A stretch of 42,643 nucleotides of DNA from Pseudomonadota bacterium (GTDB taxonomy: Bacteria > Pseudomonadota > Gammaproteobacteria > GCA-001735895), in NCBI GenBank assembly GCA_022566015.1, contig JADFJT010000007.1, forward strand, positions 1 to 42,643, read 5' to 3'. Below, in pieces: positions 23,693 to 32,624 of this stretch. The notes under the pieces are model-generated. The model was not told where the DNA came from. It saw only the letters and a program-made list of their open reading frames with translations, and searched no databases. The first letter of the stretch is position 1. Each line of letters starts with the position of its first letter. The position numbers and the translations under genes were made by a program.

Positions 23693-25324
23693 TCATTCCA
23701 GATGAAAATACGGAGGTTTGGTTTCCAGTCGGGCGTCGTCCACATGCTTGCCCACGGTGAAGTGATAAAGACTTTGCCATTCGCTACCTTCAAGCCCAAG
23801 TATGCGATGCATCTCATCGTCGAAGAAACAGCCGATGCCAGTAGCTCGTAGATCCTGAGCTTCCGCCTCCAGGTAAAGAACCTGGCCTACCAACCCTGTT
23901 TCCCAGAAGAGCCTGGGATATATAGAGGGATCTTCCATTAAAATAGAATCAAATCGAGCTAGCATGCCCAGGGCGTATGCGCTATCACCCGCAATGGCCT
24001 GGGTGCAACTGATCGATTGTGCCCTGGCCCTGAAATCGCCCGTTTGCAGCCTGTAAAAAGGTAAGCCTCCCTTTATTTGATACCAGTCAAAACTCGATTG
24101 AGTCAGATTTTTCAACGATTCAAAATGCTCTGGATTTCGGACCAGCATATACAGGCCTGACTCGAGGCCTGCCACGGCATGAACAAATATTGCCAGGTGA
24201 ACCTGAGCCTCATAAGGAAACACATCAAAAGGACAAGCATTGACCGGCAGAGTTCTCTCCAGGGCCTGGATGAAAGTGGGCAGGTCTGTGTGACTGGCCT
24301 GCCGGTCATAATTTTGTGCGCTGCGTCTCTTTCTGATAATGGATTCGGCTGTAAACGAGGAGGTGAGATTATTACCAGCGGGACAGGAATAGCTAGAAGC
24401 GTCAGGAAATACGGGACTGTATGTGCGGCTTGCCCTGTGTACCATGTCAATAATTTCCCAGTCCACATGCTCCAGGCTAAGACGATTTGGAGGGTGTTCA
24501 AATTTAAATTCCTCCTGGGCGTTAAACCATTCCGATATTTCCCCGGGGTTGGCGCATTTGCGGTCAATCCAGCAAAGGCAATCGGCATGTTCCTCTTCGC
24601 CGTCCACGCGCTTTATTTGGTCAAAACCCAGAAATCGATCCAGTGTTTGTTCAGAAATTTGTGGAATTATTATCATCTTCCAGCCATTCAGGTTACAGGC
24701 AAAACGTAGCGCCCCGAGGGCATGTCCCAAATCGTGGTGGCAATATCGAAAAGCCCGTTCACCATACTTCCATGCCTCCCGCCAGGGAATGCTAGTCAAA
24801 ATGATTCCAAAACCTCCGCAGTTCTTAAGCCATTCTGCCTGGTTCCGGTTAAGCAGAGCCATCTGTTCCAGAACGTGCAGGTAAGGGGCGTAGTGGGTGA
24901 TGCAAGCCTGTTGGCGAGAAATATCTGGTAAGACCAGGTAGCATTCCGTTGGGTGCAGATTTCCGCTCGAAGGATTTATTCTCAGTGCCCATTCGGAGGT
25001 GTTGTATTTCTTCCAGGCCGAAAGTCCCATGCTAAGCTCCAGCATACAGGCAACGGATTCGATAGAAATCGAGTCTAGCGGATCCTCAAAAGATGCGTAA
25101 AGTGCTGAATAAGGGCGGCCTCGATCCTGATCGATCAGCGGCAGTTTAATTTGAGGAGCGCCCTCGAATAATCGATAAGGTACTGGCTGATTATCCCAAT
25201 CCAGGTAACCCAGAGACCTGGCGTAGCGATTAGGATGGTGTTTGGTTTGTTGGTGATATCCTTTGACTATCCCGTATCTTTTTGATTGATCTAATTTCAT
25301 TATTGGTAGCGTCTTAGAGTACAT
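23693..25324 (-). CDS. SagB/ThcOx-type tandem nitroreductase-fold oxidoreductase
   Basis: A 543-residue protein containing two nitroreductase-like halves (about residues 70-260 and 300-535). The first has LRINPSSGNLHPTECYLV and HHDLGHALGALRFAC, the FMN-binding features of the SagB-type dehydrogenase family. The second has AGDSAYALGMLARFDSILME and the late ETGLVGQVLYLEAEAQ. SagB proper oxidises azolines in peptide natural products, but no precursor peptide or cyclodehydratase lies nearby. This tandem form may serve another FMN-dependent redox job. It converges on aprA. The start may be ATG 25324 or Met9 at 25300; neither has a good ribosome site. Confidence 0.8.
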   Translation of the reverse strand: MYSKTLPIMKLDQSKRYGIVKGYHQQTKHHPNRYARSLGYLDWDNQPVPYRLFEGAPQIKLPLIDQDRGRPYSALYASFEDPLDSISIESVACMLELSMGLSAWKKYNTSEWALRINPSSGNLHPTECYLVLPDISRQQACITHYAPYLHVLEQMALLNRNQAEWLKNCGGFGIILTSIPWREAWKYGERAFRYCHHDLGHALGALRFACNLNGWKMIIIPQISEQTLDRFLGFDQIKRVDGEEEHADCLCWIDRKCANPGEISEWFNAQEEFKFEHPPNRLSLEHVDWEIIDMVHRASRTYSPVFPDASSYSCPAGNNLTSSFTAESIIRKRRSAQNYDRQASHTDLPTFIQALERTLPVNACPFDVFPYEAQVHLAIFVHAVAGLESGLYMLVRNPEHFESLKNLTQSSFDWYQIKGGLPFYRLQTGDFRARAQSISCTQAIAGDSAYALGMLARFDSILMEDPSIYPRLFWETGLVGQVLYLEAEAQDLRATGIGCFFDDEMHRILGLEGSEWQSLYHFTVGKHVDDARLETKPPYFHLE

Positions 25325-25518
25325 CCTAACCCGTCTGGGACCATTTAGGCGATTTTCTTAGAGGCACTCTTCTGCCAGTTACTCCTCCAGCTTAACCTGA
25401 CTGAAAAACTTAAAATATCTGGCCTAAAGTGTTTCTGCATCACATTATTCAGTCACCCAATCGGCATATCCAATTATCGCTACCTGTGTTTAGAGTGTTT
25501 TCATACCCCCTCTTTTAT

Positions 25519-26682
25519 TTACCCCGATTCTTCCCTCTCGTGTACGTCGATGCGTAGTTTCAGGACTAACCAGGTAGATAATCCAAGTGTACCAATGAAA
25601 ACAGTAATCAGGTTATTCCAGCCAAATTGATCGTAAATATAGCCCGGTAACCAGGTCCCTAACGCACCGCTGATATAATAAATAGACACATAAAGTCCAT
25701 TCACGACACCTTTATGCTCGTAGGCAAGATGATTGACCAGGCCAGATAAAGTCGCATGAATAAAAAAGAATCCAGCCGCAAAACCAAACATCATCACCAG
25801 TAGAATTGTGATATCGGATGTCAGGAATGCGAGTAGCCCTACCGCATTCAACAATAAACCCACGAGTAAAGCCTTCTTATCGTTACCGATCGCGCGCATG
25901 ATCCGTTGGCTAAATATCGCGATGGGCACGCCTACCAGGTAACCGATGTACAGACCCGATATGCGCAATGGCGATATCGAAGCATCGATTTCCTGCAGGC
26001 GAAACGGCAACACGTTCAGCACGCCGGCATATACAAAAAAAACACTGAATATCGATAGATAAGAATAACGAAAAGCAGGGTTCTTCAATACCCGAAAAAT
26101 AGTATGAGGATCGAGTCGTTCAAAATTGACCTCGGCATCGGCACTCACGTAACGTAACAAAATTACCGGCACGATGAGCATCAACCCCAGGACTACAAAT
26201 GCAAATCTCCAGTCATACGAGGTCGCGAAAAACCCGCCGACTACTCGCCCACTAAAACCACCCACTACGGTTGCCCCGATATACCAGCCCATCATATTTC
26301 GAATTCGATCTTTTGCCACCATGCTTGCGCAGTAAGTCATCAACGCGGTAAAAATTGCCGGTAATAGCAACCCCTGGAATGCACGAAGCACGATCAAATG
26401 CCAAAACTCGGTCGCGAAGTAAAATGCGAACTGGTCGAGCATGAGCAAAGACAAAGCAACCGAGAGCATTAATTTAGCCGGAATCGCCTGCAAAAAATAC
26501 CCGTACACCACCGGTGCAAAACCCAATGGCAACAAGGTCGCTGTCATGAGTAATCCGGCATCGGCTGACGAGATCGAAAATTGCTCAGCCAGCATTGGCA
26601 ACATCGGTTGCGGCGTGTACAGGGTGCAAAAGGCAACGATAGTCGCGCCCATCGCGATAATAAGGTTACGGGAAAAATTCAA
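25519..26682 (-). CDS. MFS transporter (YnfM/arabinose-efflux type)
   Basis: A 387-residue major facilitator with 12 predicted helices in two six-helix halves. Family signs are the first-helix TLYTPQPMLPMLAEQF and the loop 2-3 GYFLQAIPAKLMLS. A repeat of this architecture starts near residue 205 after a central loop. YnfM-like proteins are putative exporters of unknown drugs or sugars. The gene stands alone, transcribed away from the next transporter, which starts about 320 bases to the right on the other strand. Confidence 0.85.
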   Translation of the reverse strand: MNFSRNLIIAMGATIVAFCTLYTPQPMLPMLAEQFSISSADAGLLMTATLLPLGFAPVVYGYFLQAIPAKLMLSVALSLLMLDQFAFYFATEFWHLIVLRAFQGLLLPAIFTALMTYCASMVAKDRIRNMMGWYIGATVVGGFSGRVVGGFFATSYDWRFAFVVLGLMLIVPVILLRYVSADAEVNFERLDPHTIFRVLKNPAFRYSYLSIFSVFFVYAGVLNVLPFRLQEIDASISPLRISGLYIGYLVGVPIAIFSQRIMRAIGNDKKALLVGLLLNAVGLLAFLTSDITILLVMMFGFAAGFFFIHATLSGLVNHLAYEHKGVVNGLYVSIYYISGALGTWLPGYIYDQFGWNNLITVFIGTLGLSTWLVLKLRIDVHEREESG

Positions 26683-27004
26683 GTATATGTCCGGCTTTTT
26701 ATTGTTTTGTCTTGAGCTACATGGGTGACATTGTTTCTGATGTATTCGTGTGTTTCAAGTTTGTCAGAAATAAAATCAACCCGTAATTCCAGTTCGGAGA
26801 TTATTTACCGTTCGGAATCAGTCATTACCTGCCATTATGGCAATTTTTAATAGTTATTGAGCGAGTGCCTGGGCGGGGGGTGGCTCGACGCTTCGCGACT
26901 GTGTTCCTGTAAAAATTTACCGGCGGTTAGGTCCGAGGTCAGCCACAGGAGTTTCCTGTTTATCTGGTTAGGTATTTGGCCCCCGACCCTTTACCATAGT
27001 ACCC

Positions 27005-27910
27005 ATGGAACTCTGGATACCCCTGACTATTGGTGCGGCTTTTTTTCAGAATATTCGCTCCGCACTACAGAAACATTTAAACAGTGACCTATCGACACTT
27101 GGCGCCGCCTATGTGCGCTTTATTTATGCCGTACCTGTCGCGCTGGTTTATTTCATTGGTTTAACTGTCTATACCGGCCACCCGTTCCCTGAATTCGGCA
27201 GCAGTTTTTTAATATATGCTTTACTGGGTGGGTTGTGTCAAATCCTGTTTACGGTATTTTTACTGTGGCTATTTTCATTTCACAGCTTTGCTGTTGGCAC
27301 GACTTTTTCCAAACTCGAAACCGTGATAGTGGCACTATTTGGCCTGTTACTGCTCGGCGACAAGCTGACAGGTATAGTCGTCTTTGCAATTGCAATCAGT
27401 GCGACAGGACTGGTCATACTCAGTGTCGGACAGTCGAAGCTGAACATTCGTAGCATGCTTTCAGGATTATGGCGCTTACCGACTGTGATCGGACTGGCTT
27501 GCGCGACCTGGCTGGGATTGAGTGTGGTATTTTTTCGGGCCGCTTCTCTATCATTACATCTGGATCAGTATTTGATCGCGGCTTCATTTACTTTGTTGTT
27601 GGTGCTGATCATGCAATCCCTGGTCATGGGCGTCGGAATGGCGCTACGAGATTTTAATTCACTCAAGCTAGTCTTTGTGCACTGGCGATCAGCCAGCCTG
27701 GTTGGCATCAGCGGTGCGCTCGCTTCGATTGGCTGGTTTTCCGCATTTACTCTACAAAATGCTACCTATGTGCGGGCACTGGGCCAGGTTGAATTGCTTT
27801 TTACTTTTGTCGCCACGGTGTTCTGGTTTCGAGAAAGTATTACCAGGGTCGAGCTGCTTGGCATAGGCCTTGTTAGCGGCAGTATTATACTGTTGTTATT
27901 GCGAGGTTAG
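27005..27910 (+). CDS. DMT-superfamily transporter (EamA)
   Basis: A 301-residue membrane protein with ten predicted helices in two EamA repeats. The glycine-rich end of the second repeat, VELLGIGLVSGSIILLLL, is typical. The first repeat keeps GTTFSKLETVIVALFGLLLL, the usual motif near helix 4-5. The substrate is unknown and it is not a close copy of the transporter at 5168-6109. Its stop codon overlaps that of the convergent dehydrogenase gene by 4 bases, so there is no room for a terminator between them. No good ribosome site precedes the ATG; the leader 26683-27004 holds no other gene. Confidence 0.85.
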   Translation: MELWIPLTIGAAFFQNIRSALQKHLNSDLSTLGAAYVRFIYAVPVALVYFIGLTVYTGHPFPEFGSSFLIYALLGGLCQILFTVFLLWLFSFHSFAVGTTFSKLETVIVALFGLLLLGDKLTGIVVFAIAISATGLVILSVGQSKLNIRSMLSGLWRLPTVIGLACATWLGLSVVFFRAASLSLHLDQYLIAASFTLLLVLIMQSLVMGVGMALRDFNSLKLVFVHWRSASLVGISGALASIGWFSAFTLQNATYVRALGQVELLFTFVATVFWFRESITRVELLGIGLVSGSIILLLLRG

Positions 27911-28980
27911 GAACTCATGGTCAGGCGCTGCACCAATGCATCGCCGCATTGCTCGCAACTGGACGACCCGCCGAGGTCAGGCGTTAAGGCTTCGCGTTCC
28001 CGGATCACTACTTCGATCGCACCAATAATAGCGTCGTGAGCGTCGCGATGCCCGAGGTGATCGAGCATCATAGCGGCGGACCAGATCTGGCCGATTGGAT
28101 TGGCGATTCCCTGCCCCGCAATATCTGGAGCCGAGCCATGAACCGGCTCGAACATCGAGGGAAAATCTCGCTCCGGGTTGATATTGGCCGAAGGCGCGAT
28201 ACCGATGGTACCGGTAATACCGGGTCCCAGGTCGGATAAAATATCGCCAAACAGGTTGGAGCCGACCACCACATCGAAGATCTCGGGGCGATTGACGAAA
28301 TGCGAAACCAGTATATCGATGTGATATTTATCTAAATCGATATCGGGATACTTTGTCGCCATCGCTGCCACACGCTCGTCCCAATAGGGCATAGTATGAA
28401 TAATACCGTTCGATTTAGTGGCCGAGGTTAAACGCTTTGCCTTTCGCGACATAGCGAACTCAAACGCATATTTCAGCACGCGATCGACGCCCTTGCGGGT
28501 AAAAACCGATTGCTGCATCACCATTTCATCCTCGGTTCCGGCATAAAGCCGTCCACCGATATCAGAATATTCTCCCTCGCAATTTTCACGCACGACATAA
28601 AAATCGATATCTCCGGGCTTTTTACCGACCAGCGGGCATTGCATACCTTCAAAAAGTCGAACCGGGCGCAGGTTTATATATTGTTGGAATTCACGTCGGA
28701 TCGGAATCAGCAAACCCCATAGGGAAACATGATCGAGAACGGTTGGGAATCCAACCGCGCCGAGAAATATGGCGTCAAACCCGGACAATTGTTCAATACC
28801 GTCCGCAGGCATCATCGCACCGGTTTCCAGGTAACGCTCACAGGACCAGTCGAAATCTTCAAACTCGAAAGAGATATTAAAGCGCGAGGATACCGCTTCG
28901 AGAACCTTGATCCCCTCGGGAACCACTTCCTTGCCGATACCATCCCCAGGGATAACCGCAATACGGTGATTAGAGGCCAT
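27907..28980 (-). CDS. dmlA: D-malate / tartrate dehydrogenase (IPMDH-like beta-decarboxylating)
   Basis: A 357-residue NAD-dependent enzyme of the isocitrate/isopropylmalate dehydrogenase family. It starts IAVIPGDGIGKEVVPEG. It keeps the substrate Arg residues in LRPVRL and VVRENCEGEYS. It also keeps the Tyr/Lys region and VVGSNLFGDILSDLGPGITG, which holds the metal-binding Asp residues. The late FEPVHGSAPDIAGQGIANP is the cofactor loop. DmlA/TtuC enzymes oxidise and decarboxylate D-malate, tartrate or 3-substituted malates. It begins only 2 bases after the livF stop, so it belongs to the transporter operon, and the imported compound may be its substrate or a precursor. I use dmlA for the family; substrate choice is not proven. 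Confidence 0.85.
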   Translation of the reverse strand: MASNHRIAVIPGDGIGKEVVPEGIKVLEAVSSRFNISFEFEDFDWSCERYLETGAMMPADGIEQLSGFDAIFLGAVGFPTVLDHVSLWGLLIPIRREFQQYINLRPVRLFEGMQCPLVGKKPGDIDFYVVRENCEGEYSDIGGRLYAGTEDEMVMQQSVFTRKGVDRVLKYAFEFAMSRKAKRLTSATKSNGIIHTMPYWDERVAAMATKYPDIDLDKYHIDILVSHFVNRPEIFDVVVGSNLFGDILSDLGPGITGTIGIAPSANINPERDFPSMFEPVHGSAPDIAGQGIANPIGQIWSAAMMLDHLGHRDAHDAIIGAIEVVIREREALTPDLGGSSSCEQCGDALVQRLTMSS

Positions 28981-28982
28981 TT

Positions 28983-29853
28983 TTAACCCCCCAGGAACAG
29001 TTCGCCAACCTTGGGATTCTTTAGAAGATCATCCCCCTTGCCCGCTATCGCCAATTCACCGGAAACCAGCACATAGCCGATGTCTGCAAACTCTAGCCCT
29101 TTTTTTGCGTTTTGCTCGACCATGATAATGGTTTTACCTTCCTTGTTTTGCAGGTCATCGAGAATTTCGAAGACCATATCTATGAACCGTGGTTCCAGAC
29201 CGATCGAAGGCTCGTCAACCAGCAATATTTCAGGATTCATCACCAGGGCGCGCGAGATCTCAAGCAGGCGACGTTCCCCGCCCGAGAGTACGCCCGCCTT
29301 GTGTTTACGACGAGCAGCAAGGCGTGGATACTTATCGAAAACCTTTTCAGCAGCCCTTGGCTTCCTGCGGTTTATCTTTCAGAAAACCGCCCATCCATAA
29401 ATTCTCCTCTACGGTCATGCCGGGGAAAATCGACTTGTCCTGTAATATATAGGCGATCCCGGCCTGTGAGAGTTTTTGATTGGGGGTCAGACTCGTGACA
29501 TCGATCCTTTCGTCGCCCGACCCAATTTCTATGGATCCGGAAAAAATACGATTAAAACCGAATATCGCATGTAGTATGGTGGATTTCCCCGCGCCATTGG
29601 GGCCGATCAGGCACAATGACTGCGCCTTGCCCACTCGCAGGTTGAAGTTGTGCAGAATTTCCATCTGCCCATAGCCTGCAACCAGATTATTAATCGATAC
29701 ATGCGGTTCATTTCCGGCGAGTTCATCCAGTTGCTCGAGACTGATGTCTTCAGCAATTGCCGCCGCCTGGCGGTTGACTTCTTCCACCGAGATAACCGAG
29801 TCGACACCGCCGCCATGATACCCGCTGGATTTATCGTTATCGCTGTCGCTCAT
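28983..29853 (-). pseudogene. livF: Branched-chain-type ABC transporter ATPase LivF, frameshifted
   Basis: The ABC protein is split by one extra base. The 5' part holds Walker A GPNGAGKST and the Q-loop region ILQDKSIFPGMTVEENLWMG, and ends early in QEAKGC. In the +1 frame the protein continues AAEKVFDKYPRLAARRKHKA, then the signature GVLSGGERRLLEISRAL and Walker B ILLVDEPS. A GGG run (CCC at 29354-29356 on the plus strand) where GG would keep the frame explains it. The total of 871 bases is one more than a multiple of three. Restored, it would be 289 residues, with an unusual acidic extension of about 50 residues before the ATPase domain. It may be a true mutation or a sequencing error. The start abuts the livG stop. 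Confidence 0.88.
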
Positions 29854-30597
29854 TTAATGTGCTCCCAGATAGGCATCGATCACCCGCTGGTCATTCTGAA
29901 TTTCATCGGGAGTTCCCTGTGCCAGCATTTCACCGTGGGCCATACAGTAGATAGTATCAGCCATATTCATGATCACGCGCATATTGTGTTCAATGATAAA
30001 CAGGGTAATTCCAAATTCTGCATTTGCCCGCTTTAAACGATCGATCAAACCGTTGATCAGGGTAGGATTGATACCAGCCGTGGGTTCGTCTAGCAATAGA
30101 CAGGTCGGTTCATTCATCAGGGCCATCGCAAATTCGAGTAGTTTTTGCTGACCAAAAGACAGGGCACCGCTTTTTAACAATCTTTTTTCGTAAAGCCCGA
30201 CAAATTCGAGCAATCGGTCAGCCTTTTCGTAATCTTCTTTAGAATTAGGTTTTAGAGCATCCCATAAATTCATCTTACGATGCGGCAGCGATATCAACAT
30301 GTTTTCGACACCGTTCATCAAGCCATAAATGCGCGTCTGTTGAAAAGTACGCAATAAACCAAGACGGGCGATATCCTGAACCTGTAACTTCGAAATCTCC
30401 TTGCCTTCAAACTTTATCGAGCCCGCATCGATGGGATGGTAACCAACGACTGAATTAAATAAAGTAGTTTTGCCCGAACCATTGGGTCCGATCAACCCGG
30501 TAATTCCGCCCGATTTTATTTCCATCGACACTTCTTTATTGGCAACCACACCGCCGTAAGCCTTGCAAACACCCTGAATTTCGATTATCGCGGTCAT
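29854..30597 (-). CDS. livG: Branched-chain-type ABC transporter ATP-binding protein LivG
   Basis: A 247-residue ATPase that powers the HAAT-type importer. Walker A is GPNGSGKTTLFN, the Q-loop lies in LRTFQQTRIY, the signature is LSFGQQKLLE, Walker B is LLLDEPTAGIN and the switch His is in FIIEHNMRVIM. The C terminus ends IDAYLGAH, the common LivG ending. It overlaps livM as ATGA and is followed immediately by livF, giving a tightly coupled operon. It pairs with LivF; with livF broken, LivG would have no partner unless another LivF supplies it. Confidence 0.92.
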   Translation of the reverse strand: MTAIIEIQGVCKAYGGVVANKEVSMEIKSGGITGLIGPNGSGKTTLFNSVVGYHPIDAGSIKFEGKEISKLQVQDIARLGLLRTFQQTRIYGLMNGVENMLISLPHRKMNLWDALKPNSKEDYEKADRLLEFVGLYEKRLLKSGALSFGQQKLLEFAMALMNEPTCLLLDEPTAGINPTLINGLIDRLKRANAEFGITLFIIEHNMRVIMNMADTIYCMAHGEMLAQGTPDEIQNDQRVIDAYLGAH

Positions 30598-31616
30598 TTA
30601 GATTCTTCCACCCGAATACCAAACCACTCTGGGCGTTTACGCATTACCCAGCCCATCACGCCATCCTGAAAATAAACCACGGTAACGACGATGAGCGCAC
30701 CGAGCGCGACCCACTGCCAACCGAGAAAGTAAGTCCAGGTAACTTCCTTGAACAGGTGAAATAAGATCGCACCGACCACAGGCCCCCAAAGCGTACCTTT
30801 GCCACCTAGCAACACGCAAACCACCATAAATATTCCCAGGTTGATGGTTTGGTAAGCAGTTTCGAGCGGTTCAAAGTGAATCAATTGAAATCCAGATATG
30901 CCACCAGCCATGCCGACAAAGAAAGCCGCCATGGCCCAGGTAATCAGTTTATAACGCAGCGTATGTATACCCATCGCTTCGGCTTTTTCTTCGTCATCGC
31001 GAATCGCGTTAATCGCTGCACCAAAACGGGTGCCATATAGCCACTTCACAAATATAAACACGCTAACGCCGACGGAGGCGAATAAAAAGTAAAAGAAGGT
31101 TTTGCCAACATCCAGGTCACCCGGATAAACTGGCAGAGCGATACCCTGCCCGCCGCCAACCCATTCCCAGTTGGACACCAGTTCACCGGCGGCGATTGCC
31201 ACGGCTAAAGTGCCGATCGCAAAATACGGTCCGCGCAGCCCAAAAGTAATATAGCCAATCAACACGGCAGTAATTGAACAGAAAATTCCTGCGCTAATTA
31301 CGCCAAGAAATAGCCCGCTGAAATACTGCGCATCGGTAAACTCGTATATTCCACCACCTGCGGCGCTGGTATATTCACCCACATCGTATACCTGACCAAT
31401 CGATATCAGGGCTGCGACATACATACCAGTACCGTAAAAAAATATATTCCCGAGCGAGTTATAACCCATTTGTCCGCCCGTCATATCCCATGTTATGGCG
31501 ACGATAATCATTAACCACAGGGTAGCTAACTGAGTCCCATAGGCCGGAAAGGCAAACGGGGCAATAAAGGTAAAGACCAGAATCAGCGCGTAGAGAATAA
31601 GTTTCTTTTTAGCCAT
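30594..31616 (-). CDS. livM: Branched-chain-type ABC transporter permease LivM
   Basis: A 340-residue permease with about eight to ten helices. The coupling loop that contacts the ATPases is AINAIRDDEEKAEAMGIHTL, typical of LivM. GLRGPYFAIGTLAVA and the late GGKGTLWGPVVGAILF are family hallmarks. It forms the membrane channel together with LivH. It starts 9 bases after livH and overlaps livG. The length is ordinary. Confidence 0.92.
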   Translation of the reverse strand: MAKKKLILYALILVFTFIAPFAFPAYGTQLATLWLMIIVAITWDMTGGQMGYNSLGNIFFYGTGMYVAALISIGQVYDVGEYTSAAGGGIYEFTDAQYFSGLFLGVISAGIFCSITAVLIGYITFGLRGPYFAIGTLAVAIAAGELVSNWEWVGGGQGIALPVYPGDLDVGKTFFYFLFASVGVSVFIFVKWLYGTRFGAAINAIRDDEEKAEAMGIHTLRYKLITWAMAAFFVGMAGGISGFQLIHFEPLETAYQTINLGIFMVVCVLLGGKGTLWGPVVGAILFHLFKEVTWTYFLGWQWVALGALIVVTVVYFQDGVMGWVMRKRPEWFGIRVEESK

Positions 31617-31625
31617 CTCTATTAT

Positions 31626-32537
31626 TTACTTTAACACCTGTCGATTTCGCTTCTGCTGAATCAGGCGAATGATTAACACGATCAGCAGCAGCACCACCGC
31701 AATAGCCTGCTGATAACCTATGCCAAAAATATGTGCGCCGAATTGTTCGAGCGCCCCAATACCAAGCCCCGCGGCGATAACGCCGGGTAGATTTCCAAGA
31801 CCGGCCGCAGTCACAATGACAAATGCGCGGATCGCATAGGCAATGCCATAAAAAGGCTGAATCAACCAGACCATCACGATAATCGCCCCGGCTGCGCCAC
31901 AAATAGCCGAATTCAATGAAAAGGTGAATGCATACACCTTCTCAGTGTCTATGCCCATCACGCGTGCCGCGCGGGCATCTTGCGCCGTCGCCCGAATCGC
32001 CTGACCCATGCGGCTGGTTTTCATAAACCAAATGACACTTGCCGCCAAAACCGTGGCCATCAAAACGCCTATTAATTTGGCGATCGGCACGTCGATTAAT
32101 CCATCGGCGAAAAATAGCGTGTCATAACCGAGATCCACACTTTGCGTATCCGAACCAAACATTAGATTGAGAATTTGCGCCATCATGATCGCAAGACCAA
32201 AGGTTGCCAGCAACGAGGTGAACATATCGCGTTCGATCACGCGTGATATGACTAGCTTGTAAGCCACCCAGCCGACACCCCACATGACGACGAATGCAAC
32301 CGGCACCCCGAGCAATGCCGGAAATCCCTGCTGCACCAACCACCAGGATACATATCCTCCAGAGATGACAAAATCGCCCTGGGCCAGGTTCTTCACATTC
32401 ATCACGCCCCATACCAGTGCGAGGCCATAGGCTACCAGTACAAATATCGCACCGATCATAATTCCATCGATAAGAATTTTCAGATTCACGATCGGAAAAT
32501 CAACCAACATGGATAGGTTGCTAAGAATTTGATCCAT
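31626..32537 (-). CDS. livH: Branched-chain-type ABC transporter permease LivH
   Basis: A 303-residue permease with about eight helices. GIMIGAIFVLVAYGLALVWG and VMNVKNLAQGDFVISGGYVS near the N terminus, and the coupling loop AIRATAQDARAARVMGIDT, are diagnostic of LivH. It forms the second half of the channel with LivM. It lies 87 bases after livK, and that gap holds a strong intrinsic terminator, so it is probably expressed less than the binding protein. Confidence 0.92.
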   Translation of the reverse strand: MDQILSNLSMLVDFPIVNLKILIDGIMIGAIFVLVAYGLALVWGVMNVKNLAQGDFVISGGYVSWWLVQQGFPALLGVPVAFVVMWGVGWVAYKLVISRVIERDMFTSLLATFGLAIMMAQILNLMFGSDTQSVDLGYDTLFFADGLIDVPIAKLIGVLMATVLAASVIWFMKTSRMGQAIRATAQDARAARVMGIDTEKVYAFTFSLNSAICGAAGAIIVMVWLIQPFYGIAYAIRAFVIVTAAGLGNLPGVIAAGLGIGALEQFGAHIFGIGYQQAIAVVLLLIVLIIRLIQQKRNRQVLK

Positions 32538-32563
32538 GGGAATGCGACTTTACATTGGGTGCT

Positions 32564-32604
32564 AAAAAAAACAGGACGCTAGCAAAGCTAACATCCTGTT
32601 TGGT
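32564..32604 (-). terminator. Intrinsic terminator/attenuator between livK and livH
   Basis: In the minus-strand RNA, ACAGGAUGUUAGC pairs with GCUAGCGUCCUGU around a 3-base loop; two positions pair as G-U. The stem of about 13-14 bp is followed by a run of eight U. It begins about 20 bases after the livK stop and ends about 26 bases before the livH start. It would end most transcripts after livK and let a fraction continue into livHMGF-dmlA. Confidence 0.82.
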
Positions 32605-32624
32605 TCCAGTTTACTAAGTGCCAA

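Noticed and set aside
24179-24709. 176-codon plus-strand frame opposite the SagB-like gene
   Set aside because: No recognised motifs, and the minus-strand protein has clear FMN-family features through the same stretch.
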